Shown piece by piece: positions 27,529-37,502 of a stretch of 64,000 nucleotides of DNA (position 1 is its first letter; every line of letters begins with the position of its first letter). The stretch is from NCBI RefSeq assembly GCF_000330725.2, contig NZ_AMZY02000014.1, positions 62,001 to 126,000 on the forward strand, in the 5' to 3' direction. Made by a program: the position numbers and the translations under genes. The notes under the pieces are model-generated. The model was not told where the DNA came from, searched no databases, and saw only the letters and a list, made by a program, of their open reading frames with translations. This DNA comes from Mariniradius saccharolyticus AK6. GTDB lineage: Bacteria; Bacteroidota; Bacteroidia; Cytophagales; Cyclobacteriaceae.

Positions 27529-27571
27529 ATCCAGCCTTTCAAAGGTTTCAAACCCTTGAAAGACTGGATTG
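27529..27571. terminator. Long hairpin between convergent SDR genes
   Basis: AATCCAG-C-CTTTCAA pairs with TTGAAAG-A-CTGGATT around AGGTTTCAAACCC. The stem is strong but without a good T-run on either side. Confidence 0.5.
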
Positions 27572-27579
27572 AAAAAAGA

Positions 27580-28302
27580 TCAAGCGGGATTGCTCGGTCT
27601 GACTTCAATTTTGCTGGGTAGCGTACGGGGATGCATCTGCATCAGGTCAACCACGATTTGGCCGATATCTTCGATTTGGATCTTCCAGGCATCTTTCTCG
27701 GTGGGTTGATGGTTGTTGAAATAGGTCGCAACCGAACCTGGCATGATGGTCGTCGCCCGGATGCCATGCTGCCGCAGGTCGAGCATCGCGGCTTGGGTAA
27801 ATCCCGTCACACCAAACTTGCTCGCATTGTATGCCGAGCCGTTGGCAAAGAAGTTGGTACCCGCCAAGGAAGAAATTGTGATGAAAAAGCCCTTGGATTC
27901 TTTTAGTGCGTCGAGTCCCGCCTTAAGACTGAAAAACACACCTGTCAGGTTGGTATCGATGGTTTCCTGCCACTGTGCCAAAGTCAACTGGTCTATCGGG
28001 GCAAAGAATCCTACCCCTGCATTGGCTACCAAAAGATCCAACTTTCCCCATTTTTCCATCACTGCCGCCACAGCCGCCACCTGGGAGTCGAACGAACGCA
28101 CATCCGCCTCGATGCCGATGGCCTTACCCTTCCCGATTTTATTCAGCTGTTCGGCGGCTTCCTGTACGCTTTTTTTAGATCGACCCGTGATGGCCACATG
28201 CATGCCTTCGGCGACCAATGCCGCAGCGATACCGTAGCCGATACCCTTGCTGCCGCCGGTGATCAGGGCAGTTTTGTTTTCCAAGTTTTGTCTCATATTC
28301 AT
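27580..28302 (-). CDS. SDR oxidoreductase (FabG-like)
   Basis: A 240-residue classical SDR. The start at 28302 (MNMRQNLENKTALITGG) is preferred over an in-frame upstream start because the Rossmann strand begins right after it. Motifs are TGGSKGIGYG, NAGVGFFAP, ISSLAGT and YNASKFG (catalytic Tyr and Lys). It reduces or oxidises an unknown carbonyl/alcohol. It follows the cystathionine synthase gene on the same strand but is separated by a strong terminator. Confidence 0.87.
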   Translation of the reverse strand: MNMRQNLENKTALITGGSKGIGYGIAAALVAEGMHVAITGRSKKSVQEAAEQLNKIGKGKAIGIEADVRSFDSQVAAVAAVMEKWGKLDLLVANAGVGFFAPIDQLTLAQWQETIDTNLTGVFFSLKAGLDALKESKGFFITISSLAGTNFFANGSAYNASKFGVTGFTQAAMLDLRQHGIRATTIMPGSVATYFNNHQPTEKDAWKIQIEDIGQIVVDLMQMHPRTLPSKIEVRPSNPA

Positions 28303-28369
28303 GGGTGTTTTTTGGTTCCAAATACTTAACCTCTCCATCCAAGGCTAGGTTCACCCGGGACAAAAAAAT

Positions 28370-28397
28370 ACCGCCATGGAAGAGACCCCATGGCGGT
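28370..28397 (-). terminator. Terminator of cystathionine gamma-synthase gene
   Basis: A perfect 10-bp stem ACCGCCATGG / CCATGGCGGT followed on the minus strand by a run of seven T residues. Confidence 0.85.
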
Positions 28398-28417
28398 TTC
28401 AATTGCTTTCTTGACCC

Positions 28418-29563
28418 TTAAACAAGTGCCAAAGCCTTTTTCAAATCTTCCTTCAAATCATCCACATCCTCAATACCGACACTGAGACGGATCAGGGAAT
28501 CCACCAAGCCCACTTTTTCCCTTTCAGCCTTGGGAATGCTCGCATGGGTCATGGTTGCCGGATGGCCACAAAGCGACTCAACGCCACCAAGGGACTCGGC
28601 CAACGAGAAGTAGTGCAGGTTTTCCATCACTTTGAGCGCGTCTTCGAGTTTGTAGCCTTTGATAACAAAGGAAATCATCCCGCCAAATCCACGCATCTGC
28701 TTCTTGGCGACGGCATGGTTGGGGTGGTCTTCAAATCCCGGCCAATAGACCTTCTCCACCTTGGGATGATTGCGGAGAAAATGGGCAATCGAGGCTCCGT
28801 TTTGGCAATGACGCTCCATTCTCAAGTGCAAGGTCTTGATACCCCGCAGCACCAAAAAGCAGTCCTGAGGTCCGGGCACTGCACCACAGGCATTTTGGAT
28901 AAATGCCAGTTGCTGTGCTAGCGCTTCATCGTTGACAATCAACGCGCCCATTACCGTATCTGAATGTCCGCCGAGGTATTTGGTCACGGAGTGCATGACG
29001 ATATCTGCGCCCAGGTCTAGTGGATTTTGGAGAAATGGCGTGGCAAAGGTATTGTCCACCGCAAAAAGCACCCCGTGCTGCTTCGCAATCTTGGCAATCT
29101 CGGCGATGTCCACGATGTTCATCATCGGGTTTGTCGGAGTCTCTGCCCAAATCAGCTTCGTGTTGGCATTGATGTAATCGGCCATAGAGGCCGGATTTTC
29201 CATGGGAATGAAATGGAACTTGATCCCGTATTTTTCAAAAACCTTGGTGAAAATCCGGTAAGTGCCGCCGTAGAGGTCGTTGGTGCTGATGACTTCATCG
29301 CCGGGCTTCAACAACTTGATGACAGCGTCGATGGCACCGAGTCCGGACGAAAAGCAAAGTCCATACTTACCGTTTTCGAGGGCGGCGAGGTTCTTCTGCA
29401 GCGCATCCCTTGTTGGGTTTTGGGTTCTTGCGTATTCATAGCCCTTGTGGACGCCCGGAGAGGCTTGCACGTAGGTGGAAGTCTGGAAAATGGGCGTCAT
29501 GATGGCCCCCGTACTTGGGTCCGGCTCGACGCCGGCGTGGATGGCTTTGGTTCCGAATTTCAT
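28418..29563 (-). CDS. metB: Cystathionine gamma-synthase / PLP trans-sulfuration enzyme
   Basis: A 381-residue Cys/Met-metabolism PLP enzyme. ATG at 29563 is preferred to an in-frame TTG five codons upstream. The PLP lysine is K195 in [11 protein letters not shown]; other family motifs are [30 protein letters not shown] and ESLGGVESL. It may make cystathionine from O-acyl-homoserine or act as a gamma-lyase; sequence alone does not separate these, so the symbol is tentative. Confidence 0.9.
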   Translation of the reverse strand: MKFGTKAIHAGVEPDPSTGAIMTPIFQTSTYVQASPGVHKGYEYARTQNPTRDALQKNLAALENGKYGLCFSSGLGAIDAVIKLLKPGDEVISTNDLYGGTYRIFTKVFEKYGIKFHFIPMENPASMADYINANTKLIWAETPTNPMMNIVDIAEIAKIAKQHGVLFAVDNTFATPFLQNPLDLGADIVMHSVTKYLGGHSDTVMGALIVNDEALAQQLAFIQNACGAVPGPQDCFLVLRGIKTLHLRMERHCQNGASIAHFLRNHPKVEKVYWPGFEDHPNHAVAKKQMRGFGGMISFVIKGYKLEDALKVMENLHYFSLAESLGGVESLCGHPATMTHASIPKAEREKVGLVDSLIRLSVGIEDVDDLKEDLKKALALV

Positions 29564-29634
29564 AAATCTGTCAGTCAATATCTTTGGGTTTAATTCCGAA
29601 GTTTTGGTTTCCTTTGCGCTTCAGGTGCCCAAAG

Positions 29635-30333
29635 ATGGAAAAAAAGGCAGGCTTTTTCAAGGAACTCCAAGCGAGCTTCCGAATGCATCCCATGCTGGCA
29701 GTTGCCTTGGCTTGGGTAGCGGTGATGCCCTCAGTCGGTACCCTGCTGAGCTTGTCCGTATTAGCCAAAAACCCCACGGCACTTCAGCAACTTGAATTTC
29801 ATTCCTTTGGCTTTCAATTGGCCTACCTGCTTGTGGGAATTTTAGCGATGGGTTTGGCGCTGTTGCCGACGACTTTCTTTGCAGCGGTTTCGGGGTTTTT
29901 GTTTGGTTGGGAAGCGTTTGGATGGCTCTTTGCAGCCTACAACTTGGCGGCATTGCTTGGCTATGCTTGGGGCGGAAAACTCGGCGGCAACAGCTTGGAT
30001 GTCCTGTTGTCAAAGTATCCAAAGGCCCACCAGCTTCTGGAAAAGCAGGAAAAAATGAGCGAATTGGTGTTTTTCGGCAGGCTGAGTCCCATTTTGCCTT
30101 TTGCCGTTTCCAACTTGTTTTTTGCACTCTTGGATACTGGCTGGAGAAAGCTGCTTGTTTTTGGAAGCTTGGGCATGCTTCCCCGGACTTTGCTGGTGTT
30201 TTGGTCCGGCACCTTGGCCAAAGACCTCTATGCCGCCATCGAACAAGAAGGCATTTCTGGAAAGGGATGGATTTTTTTGGGGCTTTTGCTGGTGAGTGTA
30301 TGGGGGATTTGGAGGGTGGTCGTGAAGAAATAA
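29635..30333 (+). CDS. VTT/TVP38-family membrane protein
   Basis: A 232-residue membrane protein. The ATG at 29635 is chosen over an upstream frame extension that runs across the promoter. About five hydrophobic segments are seen; the VTT-domain features are PTTFFAAVSGFLFGW, YNLAALLGYAWGG and FGRLSPILPFAVSN. Members of the DedA/TVP38 superfamily move lipids or ions across the inner membrane; the exact job here is unknown. It is divergent from metB. Confidence 0.83.
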   Translation: MEKKAGFFKELQASFRMHPMLAVALAWVAVMPSVGTLLSLSVLAKNPTALQQLEFHSFGFQLAYLLVGILAMGLALLPTTFFAAVSGFLFGWEAFGWLFAAYNLAALLGYAWGGKLGGNSLDVLLSKYPKAHQLLEKQEKMSELVFFGRLSPILPFAVSNLFFALLDTGWRKLLVFGSLGMLPRTLLVFWSGTLAKDLYAAIEQEGISGKGWIFLGLLLVSVWGIWRVVVKK

Positions 30334-30407
30334 ATTTGGCGGGGCATTTTTTCCTTGGTTCAGCAAAATCTCCTATTTTTATAATTATTCAACCTGATTT
30401 ACCGCCA

Positions 30408-31028
30408 ATGAAAAAGGCACTTTTGCTATTACTTCTACTCCCATTGTTTGGATTTTCTCAGTCAAGACCGAATTCCGATATCATCCAAACAGTGATACAA
30501 AACCGACTTGAAAAATTCTCCGAAACTGAGAAGTTGCCAAACTCTATCGTGATGTTAAACGGATTGACCAACAAGAGCCGGGAACTTGCGGTAAATGGGC
30601 TATGTCTTTCGCTCAACCGTTTAGACCAAATAGGTAAGAATATGAAAAAACCATCACTCCTGAAGACGGAAGAGATGCTATTCTTAATTATTAAACTATG
30701 TAAATCCATTCATGGAGGTGAATCACTTGACGTGGAGGGGTACAATACATTACCCGGCTTGTCTGTCGTCAAGAGGGATAAAATCGAAATTTTATTCAAT
30801 TCAAATGATGCCAACAAAAACGATGCTGCTTGGAATACCTTCTACAAGATTTATCCTGAAGGTTTAGGTTTCATGGAGTTTTCGAATGTTGTTTATTCTA
30901 AAAATTGGTCCCTAGTGTATGTAACCCACCGCCATAAACCGATTGGCGGAATCGGCTATGTCGCGATTTTAAAAAAGATCGAAAATGGATATGTGGTGGA
31001 AGACGCTTTCAACTTGTGGATGTACTGA
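30408..31028 (+). CDS. Hypothetical exported protein
   Basis: A 206-residue protein with a signal peptide MKKALLLLLLLPLFGFSQS. The start at 30408 excludes a long spurious N-terminal extension that only reads through the previous gene. The mature part shows no known motif to me; the C-terminus SLVYVTHRHKPIGGIGYVAI followed by a Val/Glu-rich strand suggests a beta-rich fold. It is followed after 43 bases by another exported protein gene. Confidence 0.7.
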   Translation: MKKALLLLLLLPLFGFSQSRPNSDIIQTVIQNRLEKFSETEKLPNSIVMLNGLTNKSRELAVNGLCLSLNRLDQIGKNMKKPSLLKTEEMLFLIIKLCKSIHGGESLDVEGYNTLPGLSVVKRDKIEILFNSNDANKNDAAWNTFYKIYPEGLGFMEFSNVVYSKNWSLVYVTHRHKPIGGIGYVAILKKIENGYVVEDAFNLWMY

Positions 31029-31071
31029 TTCGATAAACCACCTGTATTGAATGATTTTATACGAGATACAT

Positions 31072-31554
31072 ATGAAAAAGACGTTCTATTTGTGTATTTT
31101 TATAGTCATTGCGTTTTCTTGCGCTCCTGATATTATTTTTTCGCGGGTAACCCAGATTCAGCCTTCTGTTGATGAGAGGAAACAACTGTATCCAGATTTT
31201 GAAAAGCACTTGGAGTTAAGGTTTCGTGATTTAAAAAGACTTGAAAAATCACTGAAAAAGGCCGTGAGTAAAAAACAAAATGACTACACCATTATACTTA
31301 CCCCAAAAAATCTCCCAAACTACTATCGTCAATATGTCGCTTACGTGGATACAACCGGGAATAAACAGTGTTGGATTATCGGCTCTTGTCGTTTTCATGA
31401 AGACTTTAGAGAGTCGTGTTCTGGTGAATTTGAATCGGTACCATTTGATTGGAAAAATCTTATTCATGAAGTAGACGATGGTGGTGATTGCTATTGGAGG
31501 TTTTGGATCAACAAGGAAACCAAGGAATGCCATTTGTTCGCAAATGGAATTTGA
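31072..31554 (+). CDS. Hypothetical lipoprotein
   Basis: A 160-residue protein beginning MKKTFYLCIFIVIAFSCAP, with lipobox Cys at residue 17. The mature part has several Cys (NKQCW, GSCRF, ESCSG, GDCYW). No family recognised. It probably shares a transcript with the preceding exported protein. The start at 31072 is preferred to a start seven codons upstream because it gives a clean signal peptide. Confidence 0.65.
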   Translation: MKKTFYLCIFIVIAFSCAPDIIFSRVTQIQPSVDERKQLYPDFEKHLELRFRDLKRLEKSLKKAVSKKQNDYTIILTPKNLPNYYRQYVAYVDTTGNKQCWIIGSCRFHEDFRESCSGEFESVPFDWKNLIHEVDDGGDCYWRFWINKETKECHLFANGI

Positions 31555-31640
31555 CATTTTGGATGGCTGGTTGCTTACCTTTTAAAGGACCAGGATTTAA
31601 TCGCCAATGAATGAAGTCTTGTTTTCAGATAGCGCATTTA

Positions 31641-31695
31641 ATCATAACTGAAACTCTCCGATAAATCGAACAAAGTTTCAATCATATTTGAAACT
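31641..31695. repeat. Alternating half-site array without a gene
   Basis: TGAAACT (31649-31655), AGTTTCAA (31674-31681) and TTGAAACT (31688-31695) alternate in orientation; the last two form a perfect palindrome with 8-bp arms and TCATAT between. A 20-base direct repeat starting ATCATA recurs 40 bp apart (31641, 31681). It sits between convergent gene ends, where no promoter is expected. Confidence 0.55.
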
Positions 31696-31751
31696 CTCGT
31701 GATTATTCACGCTTTACGCTACCAGGGAAACTCCCCGCAAATGGAGCATCA

Positions 31752-32807
31752 TCAAATCCCCAAACCATAATTCCCCCCTTTCCGAAACTTCGTCAGGTCA
31801 AATGGGGGCATCCCACGGTCGGCGAAATGGGTCTTTCTCGCATGCCGGAAAAGTTGCTGGATCATATCCGCCAGAACGCCCTCCCCTTTCATCCTCCTGC
31901 CAAATTGGGAATCCTTGACATCCCCACCATGCAGCTCGGATATCTGGTTCATCACCTTTTGGAAACGGTCCGGAAAGTTTTTGCGCAGCCAATCCTCAAA
32001 AATCTCACGGATGCTGCCGTTAAGCCTTACCACGGTCATGCCGGCAGTCAGGGCACCATGGTCGGCGGCAGCCTTTAGCACAGCGGGGATTTCGTGGTGG
32101 TTTAGCCCGGGAATAATGGGCGCATTCATCACGGCGACAGGTATCCCTGCTTGCGAAAGGGCTTCTATGGTTTTGAGGCGTTTGTCCGCGCTTGCAGTGC
32201 GGGGTTCCATTTTCCTGCGGAGGTTTTCATCCAAAGTCGTGACCGAGATGTAGACATGGACCAAGTTCTCCCTGGCCAAATCCTGCAAAATATCCAAATC
32301 CCGAAGAATCAGGCTGTTTTTGGTGATCATTCCCACAGCATGACGGTACTTCCAAAAGACCTTGAGCAGTCCCCGGGTGATGCCCATCTCCTTTTCCAAA
32401 GGCTGATAGCAGTCGGTGTTCCCCGAGAGGGAAATCGGTGCGGGCCGCCAACTTGGGCTCAGCAACTGCTTTTCCAACAATTGCGGTGCCGTGGGCTTGG
32501 CCATCAGCTTGGTCTCAAAATCCAGCCCAGCCGTGTAGCCATAGTATTCGTGGCTATTCCGCGCGTAGCAGTAGATGCAGCCATGCTCGCAGCCTTGGTA
32601 GGGATTGAGTGAAAAACTCAGCCCGATATCGGGGCTTTTTACGGGATTGACGACGGTCTTGGGATGCTCGATGCGTACCTCGGTTTTGGGCGACACGATC
32701 AGCGGTTCATCCAGACCCTCCACATGTTCCGTCACGACGCGGTTTTCCAAAAACCGGTTGCCCGTCTGTATCTGCGAACCTCTTCCCTTAAAATATCCCT
32801 CTTCCAT
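31752..32807 (-). CDS. PA0069-family radical SAM protein
   Basis: A 351-residue radical SAM enzyme. The cluster motif is CEHGCIYCYA (CxxxCxxC) after SFSLNPYQG; further motifs are LSGNTDCYQPLEKE, ITKNSLILRDLDIL and APIIPGLN. This layout fits the SPL/PA0069-type group, related to spore photoproduct lyase; the true substrate is unknown. It is monocistronic, starting with ATG at 32807. Confidence 0.87.
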   Translation of the reverse strand: MEEGYFKGRGSQIQTGNRFLENRVVTEHVEGLDEPLIVSPKTEVRIEHPKTVVNPVKSPDIGLSFSLNPYQGCEHGCIYCYARNSHEYYGYTAGLDFETKLMAKPTAPQLLEKQLLSPSWRPAPISLSGNTDCYQPLEKEMGITRGLLKVFWKYRHAVGMITKNSLILRDLDILQDLARENLVHVYISVTTLDENLRRKMEPRTASADKRLKTIEALSQAGIPVAVMNAPIIPGLNHHEIPAVLKAAADHGALTAGMTVVRLNGSIREIFEDWLRKNFPDRFQKVMNQISELHGGDVKDSQFGRRMKGEGVLADMIQQLFRHARKTHFADRGMPPFDLTKFRKGGNYGLGI

Positions 32808-33015
32808 GTCTGAAATCGTGTCAAAACCAGTTTTTCTATACTACAGCATCCGTGTCAAATTCCAAAACCCAAAAACCTATTAATCAGACAATTGCCTTCG
32901 CGACCTCTATCCAGTATCGAACCCACTTTTTTTCAGGTTTAATATTTTTTAATAATTATTTATTGTTTTTCAATAAATACTTGTTGATATTTGAGCAATC
33001 AAAAAACATATCACT

Positions 33016-33564
33016 ATGGAATGGAAGAAAAAATGGGAAACACAACCCGGACTCATGTTGATCACGGTCGTGATTTGGTCAGTATTTATCGGTCTCTGTA
33101 TAGAGACAGGAGCCATCTTGTTCAATTTTGTCTACAGTCTCTTTAGGCCAATCGCTGCGCATAACCTCTACCAAGGCCTTGACCTCTCTGCACTGATGGC
33201 GCAGGACAAATGGCATTACTCAGGCGTACTGTCGATCATCGTGTACACAAATGCACTGAAGGCTTACATGTTTTTCCTGATGATCAGGATATTTCTCAAA
33301 ATCAACCTGATGCACCCGTTCAGCGAGCAGGTTTCCGAACTGATCTCCCAGATCAGTCAAATCTCCATCCAGATCGCGGTCGTGATCATCTTCAACGGTG
33401 CCTACATCACATGGCTTGCAAAACGTGGATTTGAACTTCCTGATTTGGGAAGCTTCACCGGGGGTGCGTTCGAATACATCCTGATGGGCATCATCATCTA
33501 TGCCATCTCCAAAGTCTTCAAAAGAGGCTTGGAAATCCAATCCGAAAACGAACTAACCATCTGA
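33016..33564 (+). CDS. DUF2975 membrane protein
   Basis: A 182-residue protein with four hydrophobic segments (about 12-40, 68-90, 110-135, 148-165), matching the DUF2975 pattern, including the loop NLMHPFSEQVSELISQIS. These proteins are nearly always followed by a small Xre-type regulator, as here, three bases downstream; the pair is thought to sense a membrane signal, but its function is not established. Confidence 0.8.
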   Translation: MEWKKKWETQPGLMLITVVIWSVFIGLCIETGAILFNFVYSLFRPIAAHNLYQGLDLSALMAQDKWHYSGVLSIIVYTNALKAYMFFLMIRIFLKINLMHPFSEQVSELISQISQISIQIAVVIIFNGAYITWLAKRGFELPDLGSFTGGAFEYILMGIIIYAISKVFKRGLEIQSENELTI

Positions 33565-33567
33565 GCC

Positions 33568-33774
33568 ATGTCGATCATCGTTAATCTGGACGTCATGATG
33601 GCCAAGCGAAAAATGTCGCTGAACGAGCTGTCGGAGAAGGTGGACATCACACTTTCCAATCTCTCGATCCTGAAGACAGGCAAAGCCAAAGCCATCCGAT
33701 TCAGCACCTTGGAATCGATCTGCAAGGCTTTGGACTGTCAACCGGGAGACATTTTGGAATACAAGGAGGATTGA
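33568..33774 (+). CDS. Small Xre/YozG-type HTH regulator
   Basis: A 68-residue DNA-binding protein. The helix-turn-helix is MSLNELSEKVDITLSNLSIL and the end is FSTLESICKALDCQPGDILE, the signature of small YozG-like regulators. It is translationally linked to the DUF2975 gene (3-base gap). Confidence 0.88.
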   Translation: MSIIVNLDVMMAKRKMSLNELSEKVDITLSNLSILKTGKAKAIRFSTLESICKALDCQPGDILEYKED

Positions 33775-33845
33775 GTGGGCTTGTCGGTCTTTGGAAAAAT
33801 CTCCAAAATCATGGGAATCTTTAAGCCCTGCAATGGGTTTTGAGA

Positions 33846-33853
33846 TATCTTTG
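33846..33853 (+). promoter_or_regulatory. -7 promoter element of gldC
   Basis: TATCTTTG matches TAnnTTTG exactly and lies 17 bases upstream of the gldC ATG, implying a very short leader. Confidence 0.5.
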
Positions 33854-33870
33854 AAGCCAAATCAGTCGAA

Positions 33871-34215
33871 ATGAAAAAATCAGAAATCAAGTTTGTAATC
33901 GAATTGGATGATAAAAATCTTCCAAAAAACATACAATGGGACGCTTCCGACAAAGAAGAGGACGGCATGGAAAACTCCAAAAGCATCAGCCTCAATGTTT
34001 GGGACAATCTCAACCAAAGCACGCTGAGGATTGACCTTTGGACCGACGACATGTCCGTGGTGGAGATGAAGCGATTCTATATCGACATCATCGGCGGCAT
34101 GGCGCAGACCATCCTTAACAGCACCGGCGACGAGTACATGTCAGAGGAAATGAAGGACCTTTGCGACCGCATGGTCAAACACCTCAACGAAGAGACCAAA
34201 AACGCACAGAAATAA
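33871..34215 (+). CDS. gldC: Gliding motility protein GldC
   Basis: A 114-residue cytoplasmic protein matching GldC: SEIKFVIELDDKNLPKNIQW, VWDNLNQSTLRIDLWTDDMS and a C-terminal helix LCDRMVKHLNEETK. GldC is an accessory factor of gliding and the type IX secretion machinery in Bacteroidota and is often kept in non-gliding members. It is alone here, with its own promoter and a strong terminator. Confidence 0.87.
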   Translation: MKKSEIKFVIELDDKNLPKNIQWDASDKEEDGMENSKSISLNVWDNLNQSTLRIDLWTDDMSVVEMKRFYIDIIGGMAQTILNSTGDEYMSEEMKDLCDRMVKHLNEETKNAQK

Positions 34216-34220
34216 GCCCC

Positions 34221-34250
34221 AACCCCGCTTCGGCGGGGTTTATTGTTTTT
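34221..34250 (+). terminator. Terminator of gldC
   Basis: AACCCCGC-TTCG-GCGGGGTT: an 8-bp stem with a stable TTCG loop, followed by TATTGTTTTTT. Confidence 0.85.
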
Positions 34251-34503
34251 TGCCACTCAATCCCATTTTTCATAGGATTTTACCAAGACCTGGCATTTTT
34301 CAATTTTTCAAGCAACCATTGACCGCAGATTTTCCCTTGAGAATGAGCCTGTTTCAATAATGGGCAGATTGAGGCTGATTTTCCAAGAAAAATATTTTTT
34401 TGCCATTGGTATTGATAATTAGTATTTTAATCTAAATTTCCCCCAATTCAACGATTGGAATTGTACAAAAAGCTTAATTCTAACAATTAACCCAATATAC
34501 CTT

Positions 34504-37482
34504 ATGCAAAAATTTACTGAAAATGTATGGCGCGTGATCACGATCATGCTCGTCGTAGTTTCCCTCAGTACCACCGCGGTTTATGCCCAAACGACAACCG
34601 TTTCGGGTACCGTAACCGAAGGGGGGACGAAAGAAACGCTCGTTGGTGTCAACATCGTGGTAAAAGGAAAAGTAGTGGGCACGATTACCGATCTCAACGG
34701 TAAATTTACCCTACGCGTCAACCAGGCACCGCCGATGACCCTGATTTTCTCCATGGTAGGATTTTCCAGCAAGGAAGTGGAGATCACCGAGGAAAATGTC
34801 AGCGGACTCAACGTTACCCTTGACGAGGCCTCAATCTTAGGACAGGAAATTGTCGTATCTGCTTCCCGCGTAGAGGAATCGGTCCTCCAATCTCCCGTTA
34901 CCGTCGAAAAAATGGATATCATCTCCATCCGCGAGGCTCCACAGGCCAGCTTCTATGACGGCTTGATCAACCTGAAAGGTGTGGAAATGAGCACCCAATC
35001 GCTCACTTTCAAATCATTCAATACAAGGGGCTTTAACGCCAACGGTAACGTCCGGACCGTGCAAATGATCGACGGAATGGACAACCAAGCGCCAGGCTTG
35101 AACTTCTCGGTCGGAAACATCGTGGGTATTTCCGAATTGGATCTCGAAAGCTTGGAGCTGCTGCCAGGTGCTGCATCTGCGCTCTACGGGCCAAATGCCA
35201 TCAACGGTATCCTCCTGATGAACAGCAAGAATCCATTCCAATACCAAGGCTTCTCAGCCCAAATCAAAACAGGTATCATGGACGAAGGATCGAGAATCCC
35301 CAATCCAACCACCGGTTTCTATGACTTCGCCGCCAGATATGCGACCGCATTCAGTGACCGTGTAGCCTTGAAAGTCAACGTCAACTACCTCCGCGCAGAT
35401 GACTGGCAAGCAAACGACTTTAGGGACCAATCTCTCCTAAACGGCTCTTCAATCGAAGGCGGAACCCGCACCAATAACCCTGGCTACAATGGTGTCAACG
35501 TCTACGGTGACGAATCTGCTACGGACATGCAGTCAGTAGGTCGATCATTGGTAAATGCTGGCCTTCTTCCTGCAGCAGCATTAGGTTTGATTCCACAAAA
35601 CGTACTGGTATCTCGGACTGGTTATAATGAGCGTGATTTGGCCGACTATGGCACCAAATCACTCAAGTTAAACGCTGCCCTTCACTGGAGAATCACAGAC
35701 AAGACAGAGGCCATCCTCCAAGGAAGCCAAGGATTTGGTACTACTGTCTATACGGGTGCCGATAGGTATTCCATTGCTAATTTCAGCATGGGTCAATACA
35801 AGGCAGAATTGAGAGGTTCCAATTGGTTCCTGAGAGCCTATACTACCCAAGAGCGTTCCGGTGACGCATTCGCTGTTGGTATCGCTGCCAACGGGATCAA
35901 CGAGACTTGGAAAGCAAGTGAGCAATGGTACGGTGAATATGTCGGAGCCTTTGTTCAAGCTAAACTCCAAGGCGCCCAAGACGCACAGGCGCATGGTGTC
36001 GCACGCGGTGTCGCTGATACAGGCCGATTGGTTCCAGGTACACCTGAATTCCAACAAGCCTTGGCCGCAACGACGGGCAGACCTATCCCAGGCCAATTCC
36101 TGACTCCACCAAGGCAAATAGGCTCTAAGTTTGTGGACAAAACCAATCTGTACCACTTCGAAGGCTCCTATACGTTTAAGGACATCAAATGGGCTGATTT
36201 CGTGGTAGGTGCCAACTACCGTATCTTCCAACTCAACTCAGAAAAAACACTGTTTGCAGTGGACGATGACGGCAACGAATTCAATATCCGCGAATACGGT
36301 GGCTATGCGCAAGGTTCCAAAAGGTTGATCAACGACAACCTGAAGCTGACCGCTTCTGTACGCTATGACAAAAACGAGAACTTTGCTGGACAGTGGTCTC
36401 CAAGGGTATCGGCCGTGTATACCGCAGGTCAGCACAACTTCCGCGCTTCCTACCAGACCGGCTTCCGTATCCCAACCACCCAAGACCAATTCATCGATTT
36501 AATTACGCCTCAGGCAAGATTGATTGGTGGTCTTCCGTTTTTCCGCGATAGGTACAACTTCGGAAGTAATCCAGTTTACTCTTTAGCAACCGTGCAAAAC
36601 TTCGGTGCTGGAGTGCAGACCTGGGCCGCGAACCCACAAAATCAGGCTGCCGTAATGGCTGAAGTTCTCGCACTTTTCCCTCCCGGTACCCCTCCCAACG
36701 ATCCGGCCGTAATGGCTCTGTTTTCACAGGTATTGCCTGTACGGGCTGCCCAGAATAACCAAGACAAACGCGTGGAATTCCAGCAAACCGAATTCAAGCC
36801 TGAAATCGTGCGATCCTACGAAATTGGCTACAAGTCCTTGTTGGCCAACAACAAGCTCTTGATCGACGGTTACTACTACTACAACAGGTTCGAGAACTTC
36901 ATCGGGGGTCAGGTTTTGATCCAGGACAGAAATCCAAACCCACAAAACCCTGCATCTTCACTTGGCCTCAACCTGCTGAGTGCGAACACAAGAAACGTAT
37001 TCTCCATGCCGGTCAATAGACCTGAAACCATCAAGTCCTATGGTTGGGCATTGGGTCTTGACTACCAGTTGCCAAAAGGCTACACCATCGGCGGTAACGT
37101 TTCATTCAACAAACTCGACAACATCGACGAACTCGACGGATTCCAGCCTTCTTTCAACACGCCTGAATACAGAACCGTCCTCAACTTTGCCAATAGGCAG
37201 TTGACCAGAAACTTTGGCTTCGGCGTATCTTGGAGATGGCAGGATGAGTTTGTATGGCAGTCTTCCTTCGTAGGCCCAGCTGTGTCTACCGCGGGACTAT
37301 CCGTGATGCCAGCTTTCAGCATCTTCGATGCACAGGTATCCTACAAAGTCCGCTCCATCAAATCCATCATCAAAGTGGGTGGCAACAACCTTTTCAACAG
37401 TGGCTACCGTCAAGCTTGGGGTAACCCAACCGTCGGAACCATGTATTTTGTTTCGATCACTTTTGATCAATTCATGAATTAA
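34504..37482 (+). CDS. TonB-dependent outer membrane receptor
   Basis: A 992-residue receptor. Signal peptide about 1-29 (ending AVYAQ), a CarboxypepD_reg-like domain (about 32-112: VSGTVTEGGTKETLVGVNI), a plug domain (about 125-245: FNTRGFNANGNV, LPGAASALYGPNAINGILL) and a 22-strand barrel ending in the outer-membrane signal FVSITFDQFMN. Two Ala/Pro/Gln-rich insertions (about 485-540 and 695-745) probably form large outer loops. There is no SusD partner or TonB-linked regulator next to it, so the substrate is unknown. Confidence 0.9.
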   Translation: MQKFTENVWRVITIMLVVVSLSTTAVYAQTTTVSGTVTEGGTKETLVGVNIVVKGKVVGTITDLNGKFTLRVNQAPPMTLIFSMVGFSSKEVEITEENVSGLNVTLDEASILGQEIVVSASRVEESVLQSPVTVEKMDIISIREAPQASFYDGLINLKGVEMSTQSLTFKSFNTRGFNANGNVRTVQMIDGMDNQAPGLNFSVGNIVGISELDLESLELLPGAASALYGPNAINGILLMNSKNPFQYQGFSAQIKTGIMDEGSRIPNPTTGFYDFAARYATAFSDRVALKVNVNYLRADDWQANDFRDQSLLNGSSIEGGTRTNNPGYNGVNVYGDESATDMQSVGRSLVNAGLLPAAALGLIPQNVLVSRTGYNERDLADYGTKSLKLNAALHWRITDKTEAILQGSQGFGTTVYTGADRYSIANFSMGQYKAELRGSNWFLRAYTTQERSGDAFAVGIAANGINETWKASEQWYGEYVGAFVQAKLQGAQDAQAHGVARGVADTGRLVPGTPEFQQALAATTGRPIPGQFLTPPRQIGSKFVDKTNLYHFEGSYTFKDIKWADFVVGANYRIFQLNSEKTLFAVDDDGNEFNIREYGGYAQGSKRLINDNLKLTASVRYDKNENFAGQWSPRVSAVYTAGQHNFRASYQTGFRIPTTQDQFIDLITPQARLIGGLPFFRDRYNFGSNPVYSLATVQNFGAGVQTWAANPQNQAAVMAEVLALFPPGTPPNDPAVMALFSQVLPVRAAQNNQDKRVEFQQTEFKPEIVRSYEIGYKSLLANNKLLIDGYYYYNRFENFIGGQVLIQDRNPNPQNPASSLGLNLLSANTRNVFSMPVNRPETIKSYGWALGLDYQLPKGYTIGGNVSFNKLDNIDELDGFQPSFNTPEYRTVLNFANRQLTRNFGFGVSWRWQDEFVWQSSFVGPAVSTAGLSVMPAFSIFDAQVSYKVRSIKSIIKVGGNNLFNSGYRQAWGNPTVGTMYFVSITFDQFMN

Positions 37483-37502
37483 CCTTTTCACCAATTATGC
37501 CA

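Noticed and set aside
29907-30407. Long N-terminal extension of the exported protein at 30408
   Set aside because: It only reads the VTT protein gene in another frame; the ATG at 30408 starts a clean signal peptide.
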